Assembly: GCF_900454835.1 (NCBI RefSeq)
Contig: NZ_UGTM01000001.1
Span: 1,054,501 to 1,118,500 of the forward strand
From: Prevotella denticola
GTDB lineage: Bacteria; Bacteroidota; Bacteroidia; Bacteroidales; Bacteroidaceae
Length of the DNA stretch: 64,000 nt
Reading direction: 5' to 3'
Positions 28,171 to 36,852 of this stretch are shown piece by piece. The position numbers and the translations under genes were made by a program. Position 1 is the stretch's first letter. Every line of letters begins with the position of its first letter. Under the pieces are notes generated by a model, which saw nothing but the letters and a program-made list of their open reading frames with translations, had not been told where the DNA came from and ran no database searches.

Positions 28171-28524
28171 ACAGACAGGACAAGCAAGGGAGAGACAGTC
28201 CGATATACGTGTATCAGATTTCTGCCGGCAGTCTTCCGCCTGTCAAACGATGATCGGTCACGAATGAAAAGAGGCGCTTACTTACAATGTCGGCAACGTC
28301 AGGAGGGAAGCAAGCAGACCTTGGTCACATTGCCACTAATACCCGACCGGAAAACAAACAGGTACAAGCTCCTCGAGAAGGCTCATCCGAATCGAGGGTT
28401 TATCCAATCCCCAAGTATGGAAACAGAAGCCTTCTCCTCCTCCTGCTTTTGCCTGTCAGCGTTCCACCTGAAACACCCACCATTTGTTGTACGTTCAGCA
28501 GGAAAAGGCTATAAAATGGACAGG
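28171..28524. other. Gene-free stretch after the transpeptidase
   Basis: About 350 bp. An open frame from 28264 runs on through the small-RNA region to 28683 but has no recognisable protein signature and ends inside structured RNA, so I do not call it. No repeats or clear promoter seen. Confidence 0.45.
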
Positions 28525-28792
28525 AGAAATCGACAAAGGGCCCAGCAATCATTTGCTGGACCCTTTGTCATTCACATTTCTGTGAGCGTTGAGCTTGATT
28601 TTTGGGTTTCCGCCTCACGGCGTCACCCAATCATCTTGCATCATTGTTATCCTTTAATCAATCTTCTGATTACCTTTAACTAAACCTATTTTCTTGAAAC
28701 CTGAACAATCTCTCTTGTTCTACCTTAAACTAAATAACTAAAAACCTAAATCTATTACTACTAACCTAAACAATCTATATTTTGTCTTTCGA
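28525..28792 (-). ncRNA. Candidate small RNA with own promoter and terminator
   Basis: On the minus strand a textbook promoter (28798-28828) is followed by about 265 nt with no adequate reading frame and at least four internal hairpins: GAACAA/TTGTTC (28703-28720), TAATCA/TGATTA (28655-28672), GGGT..GCC-GTGA-GGC..ACCC (28604-28628) and TCACA/TGTGA (28572-28585). It ends in a strong terminator-like hairpin (28532-28569). Genes on the left face the other way, so this is not the leader of a coding gene. The 5' half is A/U rich with repeated UUUAG. I do not recognise it as 6S, tmRNA, RNase P or SRP RNA. A 9-codon frame sits inside (see findings). Confidence 0.65.
28532..28569 (-). terminator. Terminator hairpin of the small RNA
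   Basis: GACAAAGGG (28532-28540) pairs with CCCTTTGTC (28561-28569); the inner CCAGCAA/TTGCTGG arms extend the stem with one mismatch and a 4-nt loop. On the minus strand it is followed by the modestly U-rich GATTTCTCCT. Confidence 0.75.
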
Positions 28793-28797
28793 CGATG

Positions 28798-28828
28798 CAA
28801 AAGTACTACTGTTTGCGTACACAGCAAA
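28798..28828 (-). promoter_or_regulatory. Consensus promoter of the small RNA
   Basis: On the minus strand TTTG (28825-28828), 19 nt, TACTTTTG (28798-28805): both boxes and spacing match the Bacteroidetes consensus. Transcription should start near 28791 and run left. Confidence 0.8.
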
Positions 28829-28993
28829 ACATTTCCCTGAATTATTTCACCGAAGCCGCCGTTTTTTGACTTACATCAAGAGCTGATGCCGTCTGAGACA
28901 AAGAATCTGCCGAACAACATGAATGAGACAGTATATAGGTAAGAAACAGGGAATGAAAGGGAGGGAGGAAAAAAGAGCATACAGACCCGGAAA

Positions 28994-29042
28994 GGAAAAA
29001 GCTGTATCAGAAGTCCCACCTGAGAAATCTTCTGATACAGCC
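28994..29042 (-). terminator. Terminator downstream of prs
   Basis: A perfect 13-bp stem, GCTGTATCAGAAG (29001-29013) with CTTCTGATACAGC (29029-29041), is followed on the minus strand by TTTTT (28996-29000). It lies about 70 bp after the prs stop. Confidence 0.85.
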
Positions 29043-29113
29043 TTATGTTTCTTTCCTCTCAGCATAACGCCTTTCATAGAGCATCATACCTTCACCCTAT
29101 AGCAATCTGCCGC

Positions 29114-30052
29114 TTATATGAGATACTGACTGGAGATACTCTCGTTGTTGAGGACACGCCGGATCGTCTCAGCAAACATATCTGCAACCGATATCTGCTT
29201 TACCTTTGAACAACGGGCTGTGTAAGGGATAGAATCCGTAAAGACCATCTCCTCCAGCGCAGAAGCCTCCACGCGCTCGGTAGCAGGACCGCTCATTACA
29301 CAATGGGAAGCAATGGCACGTACACTCCTTGCACCAGCCTCCTTCATAATATCAGCAGCCTTGGCGATGGTACCGGCAGTATCAACCATGTCGTCAACGA
29401 TAACGACATTCTTGTCTTTCACGTCTCCGATAATCTGCATGGTGGCAACAACGTTGGCACGGACACGCGTCTTGTTACAGAGCACCAGCGGACAGCCGAG
29501 GTACTTGGCGTATGTATTGGCACGCTTCGACCCCCCGACATCAGGACTGGCAATGACGAGGTCCTTCAGATGAAGGCTCTGGACATAAGGGAGCAGCACG
29601 CCGCTGGCATAAAGGTGGTCGACAGGAACATTGAAAAAGCCCTGTATCTGGTCGGCATGCAGGTCCATTGTCATCAGACGGTCGATACCCGCAACCCCCA
29701 GCAGGTCGGCTACCAGCTTTGCACCGATGCTCACACGCGGCTTGTCCTTGCGGTCCTGACGTGCCCAGCCGAAGTAAGGCATGACGGCGATAATCTGACG
29801 TGCAGAGGCACGCTTGGCAGCATCAATCATCAGGAGAAGCTCCATGAGATTGTCCGAGCTGGGGAAGGTACTCTGCACAAGAAAGACATCCTTGCCGCGG
29901 ATGCTCTGCTCGTAGGAAACGACGAACTCGCCATCGGAGAAGCGGGTCATCACCAGATTACCAAGTGGACAGCCGAGGCTGGCACAGATTTTCTCAGCAA
30001 GATATCTCGTCTTTGTGCCTGAGAATACCAAAAAAGAGTTGTTTTCACTCAT
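29114..30052 (-). CDS. prs: Ribose-phosphate pyrophosphokinase
   Basis: 312 residues. Makes PRPP from ribose 5-phosphate and ATP. Recognised by FSGTKTRYLAEKICASLG at the N-terminus, the PRPP-synthase signature DLHADQIQGFFNVPVDHLYA, and the PRPP-binding loop VVIVDDMVDTAGTIAKAA. Full length for the class I enzyme. It lies 55 bp downstream of the ThiE-like gene on the same strand and has a strong terminator after it. Confidence 0.97.
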   Translation of the reverse strand: MSENNSFLVFSGTKTRYLAEKICASLGCPLGNLVMTRFSDGEFVVSYEQSIRGKDVFLVQSTFPSSDNLMELLLMIDAAKRASARQIIAVMPYFGWARQDRKDKPRVSIGAKLVADLLGVAGIDRLMTMDLHADQIQGFFNVPVDHLYASGVLLPYVQSLHLKDLVIASPDVGGSKRANTYAKYLGCPLVLCNKTRVRANVVATMQIIGDVKDKNVVIVDDMVDTAGTIAKAADIMKEAGARSVRAIASHCVMSGPATERVEASALEEMVFTDSIPYTARCSKVKQISVADMFAETIRRVLNNESISSQYLI

Positions 30053-30107
30053 TTCTTTTCGTTGTTTATATTGATAAGGTATATAAATCTATCGCTTATT
30101 CTGCCTG

Positions 30108-30719
30108 CTACTGGCAAAAGGCACGCAGTCTTCGGAAGTGTTCAATGACGGGGCTGAAGTTCTGTTCACTGTGGATGCAGAACCTGTTCCAGAGGTCGTT
30201 ACGGATTACCACACCGCCAAAACCCAGCGTACGCAAGGCCGCCAGGTCCGCCATCGTCACTCCTCCCATCGCATAGACATGCCGACCGAGAAGTCCCTGG
30301 TGTCCGGCTTCATCCAGTTCAGCACCCGACAGTATCTCTTCCTCGTCATCCGTTGCCTCGCAGGGCTGATGGATATTCTTCAGGAAAACATAGTCAGACT
30401 GCCTCTTCATCGACTTCAACAGCATAACATCATCACACGTTCTTCCCACCGTTCCACGGTAACCAGGGGGCACAGACACAGCTGCACTGTCCAGATGGAT
30501 ACCGCCCAGTGCGAACTCGTCTTTCATGTGAAAATGCTGATGTACTATGATTCTGTGATGAAATTCAGAAGGCAGAAGTGAAAGAAGACGCTCCAAATAA
30601 AGTGGGGATGTATCTGTCTTCGAGATGTGGAGACAATCCAGACCCTCCTCGAAGAGCATACTAATGATTTTGTCTTCTTCCACAAAATACGTGGACTTAG
30701 TCATGACGACCAGTTTCAT
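30108..30719 (-). CDS. Thiamine-phosphate synthase-like protein (ThiE family)
   Basis: 203 residues with a TIM-barrel ThiE/TenI pattern: HHRIIVHQHFHMKDEF, ALGGIHLDSAA, and HVYAMGGVTMADLAALRTLGFGGVVI (the glycine-rich phosphate-binding end). The usual ThiE segments for pyrophosphate and magnesium binding are poorly conserved (no QLRLKD-type motif, and the HLGQ.D motif is HLDSAA), and no other thiamine genes are near. It may therefore be a TenI-like or otherwise altered member and not a true ThiE. First gene of a two-gene unit with prs. Confidence 0.75.
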   Translation of the reverse strand: MKLVVMTKSTYFVEEDKIISMLFEEGLDCLHISKTDTSPLYLERLLSLLPSEFHHRIIVHQHFHMKDEFALGGIHLDSAAVSVPPGYRGTVGRTCDDVMLLKSMKRQSDYVFLKNIHQPCEATDDEEEILSGAELDEAGHQGLLGRHVYAMGGVTMADLAALRTLGFGGVVIRNDLWNRFCIHSEQNFSPVIEHFRRLRAFCQ

Positions 30720-30740
30720 GCCTTTACTTTATTTGCATTG

Positions 30741-30772
30741 CAAAGGTAGAGATTATTTCCGATAACTGCAAA
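30741..30772 (-). promoter_or_regulatory. Promoter of ThiE-like/prs unit
   Basis: On the minus strand TTTG (30769-30772), 20 nt, TACCTTTG (30741-30748). The ATG is at 30719. It overlaps the upstream part of the divergent nspC promoter. Confidence 0.75.
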
Positions 30773-30780
30773 TTTTTCCT

Positions 30781-30788
30781 TATATTTG
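30781..30788 (+). promoter_or_regulatory. -7 box of nspC, 4 nt before the ATG
   Basis: TATATTTG matches TAnnTTTG. Only four bases separate it from the ATG at 30793, so transcription should begin at or inside the start codon. The -33 region has only TTTC at 30756-30759. Confidence 0.65.
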
Positions 30789-30792
30789 CAAC

Positions 30793-31959
30793 ATGAAAGT
30801 AAACCCATTGACCTACGACGAACTCTCCCGTCCTATGTATGTGCTGGAGGAAGCACGCCTCAGAGACAACCTGGCACTCATTGCCCATGTGGCAAATGAG
30901 GCCGGCGTTGAAATCATCCTTGCATTCAAGGCCTACGCTCTGTGGCGTACATTTCCCATCTTCCGCGAGTACATCAAGGCGACAACAGCTTCATCACTCT
31001 ATGAGGCAAGGCTCGGATTCGAGGAATTCGGAGCCCCGACGCATACCTTTTCACCGGGCTACACCGATTATGAGATTGATGAGATCGCACGTTGCTCGTC
31101 CCACCTCGTCTTCAACTCCCTGACACAATACGAGCGTTACCACATCCGTACCAGGCTGGAGAACGAGCGGCTGAGCCTCGGACTGCGTGTCAACCCTGAG
31201 TATTCAGAGGTCGAGACGCTCATCTACAATCCCTGTGCGCCTGGCACACGCTTCGGCATATCATCCGACAGACTGCCCGACAGACTGCCCGATGACATAG
31301 ACGGCTTCCATGTACACTGCCATTGCGAGAGTGGAAGTGATGTCTTTGAGCGCACACTGGCACACATAGAGGAGAAGTTCGCAGGATGGTTCCCGCAGCT
31401 GAAGTGGGTCAACTTCGGCGGAGGTCACCTCATGACACGGAAGGACTACGATGTTCCACGCCTTATCCGTACACTCAGGGATTTCAAGAGACGTTATCCC
31501 TGGCTCAAGGTAATACTCGAACCCGGGAGTGCCTTTGCCTGGCAGACCGGACCGCTCGTGGCACAGGTTGTCGATGTGGTGGAAGACCACGGCATCAAGA
31601 CTGCCGTCCTGAATGTGAGTTTCACCTGCCATATGCCCGACTGCCTGGAAATGCCTTATCATCCTGCGGTCCGCAACGCCTGTCTGGCCGACGAAGACGG
31701 AAGTGCCAAGGGAGAACACACCTACCGGATGGGGGCAAACAGCTGCCTGAGCGGCGACTGGATGGGGTCATGGACCTTCGACCATGCACTGCAGGCAGGT
31801 GAAAACATTATCTTTGAAGACATGCTCCACTACACGACCGTGAAGACAAACATGTTCAACGGCATCAGCCATCCGGCCATCGCCCTGCTCCATCCGGACA
31901 ACGAGCTGGAGGTTCTGCGTGAATATACCTATGAGGATTACCGTGACAGAATGGACTAA
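30793..31959 (+). CDS. nspC: Carboxynorspermidine decarboxylase
   Basis: 388 residues. PLP enzyme of the alanine-racemase fold that decarboxylates carboxyspermidine or carboxynorspermidine, the last step of the alternative polyamine pathway. The PLP lysine is in IILAFKAYALWRTFP; CHCESGSDVFERTLAH and KVILEPGSAFAWQTGPLVA are typical, and C-terminal GDWMGSWTFD and FEDMLHYTTVKTNMFNG match the family. The partner dehydrogenase gene is not in the window. A 12-bp direct repeat (CGACAGACTGCC twice, near 31267-31290) gives DRLPDRLPDD. The mRNA is probably leaderless. Confidence 0.95.
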   Translation: MKVNPLTYDELSRPMYVLEEARLRDNLALIAHVANEAGVEIILAFKAYALWRTFPIFREYIKATTASSLYEARLGFEEFGAPTHTFSPGYTDYEIDEIARCSSHLVFNSLTQYERYHIRTRLENERLSLGLRVNPEYSEVETLIYNPCAPGTRFGISSDRLPDRLPDDIDGFHVHCHCESGSDVFERTLAHIEEKFAGWFPQLKWVNFGGGHLMTRKDYDVPRLIRTLRDFKRRYPWLKVILEPGSAFAWQTGPLVAQVVDVVEDHGIKTAVLNVSFTCHMPDCLEMPYHPAVRNACLADEDGSAKGEHTYRMGANSCLSGDWMGSWTFDHALQAGENIIFEDMLHYTTVKTNMFNGISHPAIALLHPDNELEVLREYTYEDYRDRMD

Positions 31960-32017
31960 TGGCACATTCTTTGCTATCTTAGCGATATAAGAAAACAACT
32001 ATCAAGGAGGATGAATT

Positions 32018-32725
32018 ATGGCATTTATAGACTACTATAAGATTCTGGGCGTAGACCGGAACATCCCACAGAAGGATGTACGTGCAGCCTACAGGAAACG
32101 TGCAAAGCAGTTCCACCCCGACCTGCACCCCAACGATCCGAAAGCAAAGGCCAAGTTCCAGGCTCTGAGTGAGGCTTTTGAAGTCATCGGAGATCCGGAA
32201 AAGCGTGCTAAGTACGACAAATACGGTGAGCAATGGCGCAATGCCGAAGCCTACGAACAGGCCGGCGGCTTTGGCGGATTCCAAGGAGAACAAAGCGGCG
32301 GACAGGCTGGTGGAAATCCTTTCAGCGGATTCGACTTCAGCAGCTTCGGCAGCGGAGGAGGAGGCTTCAGCAGCTTCTTCCAGGACCTCTTTGGCGGAGG
32401 AAGCCGCCGCCGCTCATCCGGATTCAACACCGGACGGGCATACAGGCAGCAAGCACCGGGACAGATGGAGGCCAACGTCGGCATCGATCTCTACACCGCT
32501 CTCCTGGGAGGTGAGATCATCATCCAGCTATCAGGTGGACAAAAAGTCAAACTGAAGGTAAAGCCATTGACACAAGGCGGTACGAAAGTCCGGCTGCGTG
32601 GCAAAGGCTATGACCGTGGCGATGGTACCTTCGGCGACCTCATCATTACTTACAACGTGAAGCTGCCGGACCATCTGACTGATCATCAGAAAGAACTGAT
32701 TGAACAGATGAGAAGGGAGGGCTGA
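32018..32725 (+). CDS. Short CbpA-like J-domain co-chaperone
   Basis: 235 residues. The J-domain (1-70) has the HPD motif in QFHPDLHPND, so it can stimulate an Hsp70 ATPase. A Gly/Phe/Ser-rich region (about 80-155) follows, then one DnaJ C-terminal beta-sandwich (NVGIDLYTALLGGEIIIQL, KVRLRGKGYDRG). There are no zinc-finger CxxCxGxG repeats, and compared with CbpA of about 300 residues the second C-terminal sandwich and dimerisation helix are missing. A strong Shine-Dalgarno AAGGAGG at 32004-32010, 7 nt from the ATG, is unusual for this genome. Separate from nspC by 58 bp. Confidence 0.9.
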   Translation: MAFIDYYKILGVDRNIPQKDVRAAYRKRAKQFHPDLHPNDPKAKAKFQALSEAFEVIGDPEKRAKYDKYGEQWRNAEAYEQAGGFGGFQGEQSGGQAGGNPFSGFDFSSFGSGGGGFSSFFQDLFGGGSRRRSSGFNTGRAYRQQAPGQMEANVGIDLYTALLGGEIIIQLSGGQKVKLKVKPLTQGGTKVRLRGKGYDRGDGTFGDLIITYNVKLPDHLTDHQKELIEQMRREG

Positions 32726-32815
32726 CGGGAGTTCCACACGCATTTCCAAGCTGTTCTGACGAAAAGAACATCCATGCACACGGCAAGAGGAACAGCACGC
32801 TTCACAAAAAAAACA

Positions 32816-32866
32816 GAAAAGGGGGAGTGTCAATACGTCTATACGTGTTGACACTCCCCCTTTTCC
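32816..32866. terminator. Strong bidirectional hairpin terminator
   Basis: AAAAGGGGGAGTGTCAA (from 32817) pairs with TTGACACTCCCCCTTTT (to 32864), and the stem continues inward through TACGT/ACGTG to a CTAT loop. It follows the J-domain gene. Confidence 0.85.
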
Positions 32867-33450
32867 GCATTACCTGCAGACCTGGAAGCCATCATTCCGG
32901 ACCAGTAGATAATTAATGGGGATTATCATTTACCTCCACTGATTCTTTACTGTCAGTGTGCCGAGGGTAAACACGAATGGTGTTGAGGGTGTACGCCCAT
33001 AGTGTCAAGGCTTAGTACGGATCATGTTAAGCATTATAATTCTCCTGAAAGTAAGCTTTCTGAATAATCGTGATTCCCCAATAAAGAGGCTGCCGCAGAA
33101 GAATATACTTTAGGATAAGACATAGTCTGGCATTCATTCACGGCAGATGCGCCTGTGATTGGTCTGCTGTGATTTTTTTCCTGTCACTGCTGTCACTCTG
33201 TAAATACGTATAACAGACTAATAGACAATGTATTAGTGAAGAATGTTAAAAGTGACAGCAAATGAGAAATAAACTTTTGCAGTAAACAGTCGGTAATCCT
33301 GTCCTCATTGTCAGCATCCTGGCCACTCTAAACTTTAGAAGATTTTTTATAAGCAGAATGAGTCTACCCCCACGAAAGATCTACTGTCCCATCATTCCCT
33401 TATATTCAGGCCCTCAGCTACTTCACTTCACGAAGCTGAACAAACATCCG
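32867..33450. other. Gene-free stretch with degenerate 22-24 bp repeat
   Basis: About 580 bp with no credible gene. It contains the degenerate periodic repeat at 32956-33045. The rest is A/T rich with TGTCACTGCTGTCACT-type short repeats near 33181-33200. No promoter with both boxes was found. Confidence 0.5.
32956..33045. repeat. Degenerate GTGT...GAGGGT periodic repeat
   Basis: Segments beginning GTGT/ATGT occur at 32956, 32980, 33002 and 33024 (steps 24, 22, 22). The first two share GAGGGT; later units drift (CAAGGC, TAAGC). Similarity is weak, but the period equals that of the other arrays in the window. Confidence 0.45.
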
Positions 33451-33834
33451 TCATCGGAAAACCAGCACGAGCTGACGGCCAGCCAGAACAGCGACAAAGC
33501 CCAAAGCAAGGGAGGCAAGAACATAAAGGGCAGAGGGCAGAAAGGTATTTCCGTCTTCTATCAGTGCAACATTCTCATTCATGAACGTGGAGAACGTTGT
33601 AAACCCGCCGCAGAAGCCCGTCGTAAACAGAAGACGGACAGAAGGGCTCATACCGCCCTCATCCCCGGACAGTGACGAAAAGACACCTATCAGGAAACAG
33701 CCCACGACATTCACAGCCAGCGTTCCCCAGGGGAAAAGTCCGGGCACAGCCAGCTGGACAAACTTAGAAACAACCATCCTCAGGCTGCCGCCCACGAAGC
33801 TGCCGATCCCGACCAGCAATATATCCTTGAACAT
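33451..33834 (-). CDS. crcB: CrcB/Fluc fluoride channel
   Basis: 127 residues and four membrane helices, the normal size. Family residues are GSFVGGSLRMVVS, WGTLAVNVVGCFLIG (with the pore Asn) and LLFTTGFCGGFTTFSTFMNE (the conserved GFCGGFTTFST). It exports fluoride as a dual-topology dimer. I looked for a fluoride riboswitch in the 150 bp upstream and saw no convincing match. It converges with nothing; a palindromic array lies upstream, between it and the DUF5686 gene. Confidence 0.95.
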   Translation of the reverse strand: MFKDILLVGIGSFVGGSLRMVVSKFVQLAVPGLFPWGTLAVNVVGCFLIGVFSSLSGDEGGMSPSVRLLFTTGFCGGFTTFSTFMNENVALIEDGNTFLPSALYVLASLALGFVAVLAGRQLVLVFR

Positions 33835-34000
33835 CTTGATTTTCTAAATTATAATACATTCTTCGGAATTGATGCAGCCCTCTGCCTACATATATGATTC
33901 CGTTCTTTTCCTGTAAGTATCCATATTCTCCAAACAGCCTGCCCGATTTCACGGAACAATCTGGCGGCAGGGATATTACTATCTGCACAGAGAAAAGTCA

Positions 34001-34095
34001 GTCCCCAGTACAGGGAACGTTGTTCCCGATGCATTGGGAACAATGTTCCCAACGACTGGAAACCATGTTCCCAACGGCCGGGGACCGTATTCCCA
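34001..34095. repeat. TTCCC...GGGAA palindrome array, site 4
   Basis: Units start at 34001 (GTCCC variant), 34023, 34046, 34068 and 34090 (steps 22, 23, 22, 22). The second and third are good palindromes, the fourth shows GGGGA and the fifth lacks its right arm. It lies between the DUF5686 stop and crcB. Confidence 0.82.
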
Positions 34096-34131
34096 TGTAG
34101 TTCTGCCGGACCCACAAAAGTGTCAGACTGA

Positions 34132-36852
34132 TCAGAACACCAGGTTAAAGCCAAACCTGATGCCGCTCTTCGAGATACCCGGAGCGTGCGTATAGGTGAG
34201 GCGGCGCACGTAATCAACCTCCAGACACTTGAAGATATTATGTACACCCACTACGAGCTCCAGATAGGGATCGTGTGTCATCACACGTGTTCCTTCCGGG
34301 AACTTATACAGGTCAGGGTCACTGGCATTCTGGGGCAGGTAGGGATTGTTCTTGTCTGTCAGATGTCCCCACATACCCTTGAAAGCCATGTATTCACGCC
34401 ACTTCAGCTTTCTGATGAGCGGAAGACGGTTGAAGAGCTTGCCTTCCAGATCCCATGCGAGATTGAATTGAGTATAGCGGTCGTTGAGGAATTCAAGGCT
34501 CTGCATGAGGTTGAACGTTCCCTGATGCTCGAAATAGGAGGTGTTGACAGGCGGCGTGATAAGAAACTGGAACGGAACTTTACTCCATTGCGCGCCTCCC
34601 TGCACCCGGGTGTCAATGTGGCCCCAGCTGCCCAGCCAGAACCGTTTATAGATTGAGACTTCCGTAAGATTGCTGTGAAAATTACCTCCCAGAATGTGGC
34701 GAAGCCCCAATGTGTGCGTCACCTTGAATTCCGGCGCATCAAGATTGACCTCCATACGCTGCTGCTTTGAGTTGACATAGGTCTGTCCGGGGCGGAAGTC
34801 AAGGCCGAGGATTATTTCCGTCATGCGCATCCTGTCTATCTGCGTGCCATCCATCTTCTCATAGATGAGCTTGCCGGTCGGCTTATTGACCTCTGTACGC
34901 AGTTCAAGACTGGTTGCCAGACCATAATCCGTCTCCCACATGAAGTTAATTTTCTGACGGTTATAGAAATACATTTTTTCTACCTTTACCGGACGGAATG
35001 CCATGAAGAAATTGTCCTTGTTGTGTATCAGATATTTATCGGACGGCGACTCGACGTCCTTGCTCAGCTCTACAGATACTTTCCGGATAGGGAATTCGAT
35101 AGGCTGATAGTCAGGCTTGTTGAATGAATAGGTCACCTTGGCATCATAATAGTTGCGATGCGACTTCGTACCGTAGGCATAGTACCCCTCGAAGAACCAA
35201 TGCGGGTTGAACTTGGCTGTGGTGCGGGCAGAAGCACGGAGACGGATTCCGTCGACAAAGTTCTTTGAAAGGAAGGTGTTGACCGGGCCGAGGTCTACCT
35301 TGCTCGGTGTTTTCTCCGATCCTGTTTCGATGAAGTTTTCTATCAGGGCCTTCGAGGCAAACATGACCCACTTGAAGTGCCTGGTCTTCGCCATCCGTTT
35401 GATGAACGAGTCCATCCCCGCTTCACTTTTCGTAAGCTGCGTTGTCCGGTGTGCCGCCCAGAATTCGTCGTCACGCATCTTGGCATTGGCATCATAGGCA
35501 ATCTTCGCCTTTCCCTTGAAGAGCCTTTCGTCAATCGGATTGAAGGCATAGTTCGTCATACCGGTTGTCCGTATGACTACTGCCCGCTGCAGAAAGTCTG
35601 TCAGTTTCAGCTCGGCAATCATATTGTCGGTCGTCAGTGCCCAGTCGCCATTGCCCAGCTTGGTGAACTCCTGCTCGAACTTCATGGCATCCACGAAATT
35701 CACGCCAGTGTTGGCAGGCAGCTGCATATCACACTTTTTCACGTGCAGCGAACTGTCGTTCAGCACATACAGTTCACCACGGAAACCGAAGTCCTGCTGA
35801 TTGGCAGGCATGAACTGAAGACGGATGCACTGGTCCTGGTTTACATAAACGGTATCATCAATATAGAAGTGATAGAATGAAATGGCAGTAGATCCTATCG
35901 GTGACGGGAAACGCTTCTGAAGGAGGTCGATCTGGTCGTCATAGAGATTGATGTCCTTGAAGAGATCCTTCACTATCGTGTTCAGGGCTTCTCCCGTTTG
36001 GATAAGTTTCGAGATACCCTTTGTAGACTGACCCAGTACAATATCTTTTTCATCGCGTGGATTCTTGCGGTAAATATGCTGTGTGAGGGTCTCGTCCACA
36101 GAGAGAGGGAGGATGAGCTTGTTGTTATAAGGACAGGTCTCTACCTGGTCGAGAAGCCATGGAGCCTTCTTGAACATGGAGCCTTCAAGTTCGTCAGGTG
36201 TGAGGTCGTTGACTGCCATCGTCACTTTCTGATACTTGTCATACTGATAAAAATCATGATTCTCCAGATGAGTCTGCTTCTTGGCAGCTATGACACGCCG
36301 CATAAGCTCCACTGCCGGATTGTCCTTCCGGGAATATCTGTGGCGGCGTTTCGCCTTTACCACGACTCCCTGCAGCTGCCTTGAATCAGCTATAAGTGTC
36401 ACATGAAGCATTCTTGGCGTACTCGACGTAACCTTTATCCGGCGTGGTTTGTAGCCGACCGCCGTCACGGTAAGCAGTTCACCCGGTCTGCGCTCTATGG
36501 AGAAATGGCCGTCCGCATCACTCGACACACCTTCTTTCAAACTCCGATAGACGGCGTTAGCGTATGGAATACTGTCTCCCGTCTGCGCATCGACTACATA
36601 ACATTGGAGCAGCGTACTATCCATGACGACCGGCTTTGAAGCTACCTTGGCCAGAGAATCCATCATCAGGAGGAGAGAATCAGTGGCCTGCATTATCGAG
36701 TCGTTCCCCGCCAGAAGTGAATCTCTGTCCAATGACAGGGAGTCACCGTGTGCAGGCAAGGTGTCTGTCCTGACAAACAAGGTGTCGAGCGTATACGCCT
36801 GTGCCGTAAAGGAGACTGACAGGAAAAGGAGAGCGAAAAAGAGTATCCCCAT
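34132..36852 (-). CDS. DUF5686 / carboxypeptidase-regulatory-like outer-membrane protein
   Basis: 906 residues from the ATG at 36852, chosen because it is preceded by AAGGAAGG and directly starts a signal peptide (MGILFFALLFLSVSFTAQA); an ATG at 36933 would add 27 polar residues first. After a Ser/Leu/Asp-rich segment comes a carboxypeptidase-regulatory-like Ig domain (about 80-165: VVDAQTGDSIPYANAVYRS, LHVTLIADSRQL), then a large C-terminal DUF5686 part rich in alternating aromatic strands and ending in Phe (RFGFNLVF), which suggests an outer-membrane barrel. It follows ino1 on the same strand with a gap of about 200 bp. Function unknown. Confidence 0.88.
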   Translation of the reverse strand: MGILFFALLFLSVSFTAQAYTLDTLFVRTDTLPAHGDSLSLDRDSLLAGNDSIMQATDSLLLMMDSLAKVASKPVVMDSTLLQCYVVDAQTGDSIPYANAVYRSLKEGVSSDADGHFSIERRPGELLTVTAVGYKPRRIKVTSSTPRMLHVTLIADSRQLQGVVVKAKRRHRYSRKDNPAVELMRRVIAAKKQTHLENHDFYQYDKYQKVTMAVNDLTPDELEGSMFKKAPWLLDQVETCPYNNKLILPLSVDETLTQHIYRKNPRDEKDIVLGQSTKGISKLIQTGEALNTIVKDLFKDINLYDDQIDLLQKRFPSPIGSTAISFYHFYIDDTVYVNQDQCIRLQFMPANQQDFGFRGELYVLNDSSLHVKKCDMQLPANTGVNFVDAMKFEQEFTKLGNGDWALTTDNMIAELKLTDFLQRAVVIRTTGMTNYAFNPIDERLFKGKAKIAYDANAKMRDDEFWAAHRTTQLTKSEAGMDSFIKRMAKTRHFKWVMFASKALIENFIETGSEKTPSKVDLGPVNTFLSKNFVDGIRLRASARTTAKFNPHWFFEGYYAYGTKSHRNYYDAKVTYSFNKPDYQPIEFPIRKVSVELSKDVESPSDKYLIHNKDNFFMAFRPVKVEKMYFYNRQKINFMWETDYGLATSLELRTEVNKPTGKLIYEKMDGTQIDRMRMTEIILGLDFRPGQTYVNSKQQRMEVNLDAPEFKVTHTLGLRHILGGNFHSNLTEVSIYKRFWLGSWGHIDTRVQGGAQWSKVPFQFLITPPVNTSYFEHQGTFNLMQSLEFLNDRYTQFNLAWDLEGKLFNRLPLIRKLKWREYMAFKGMWGHLTDKNNPYLPQNASDPDLYKFPEGTRVMTHDPYLELVVGVHNIFKCLEVDYVRRLTYTHAPGISKSGIRFGFNLVF

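Noticed and set aside
28264..28683. A 139-codon plus-strand frame
   Set aside because: Crosses the terminator and stems of the candidate small RNA and has no recognisable composition of a folded protein.
33835..33990. Possible fluoride riboswitch upstream of crcB
   Set aside because: I looked for the conserved core of the crcB motif on the minus strand and found no convincing match.
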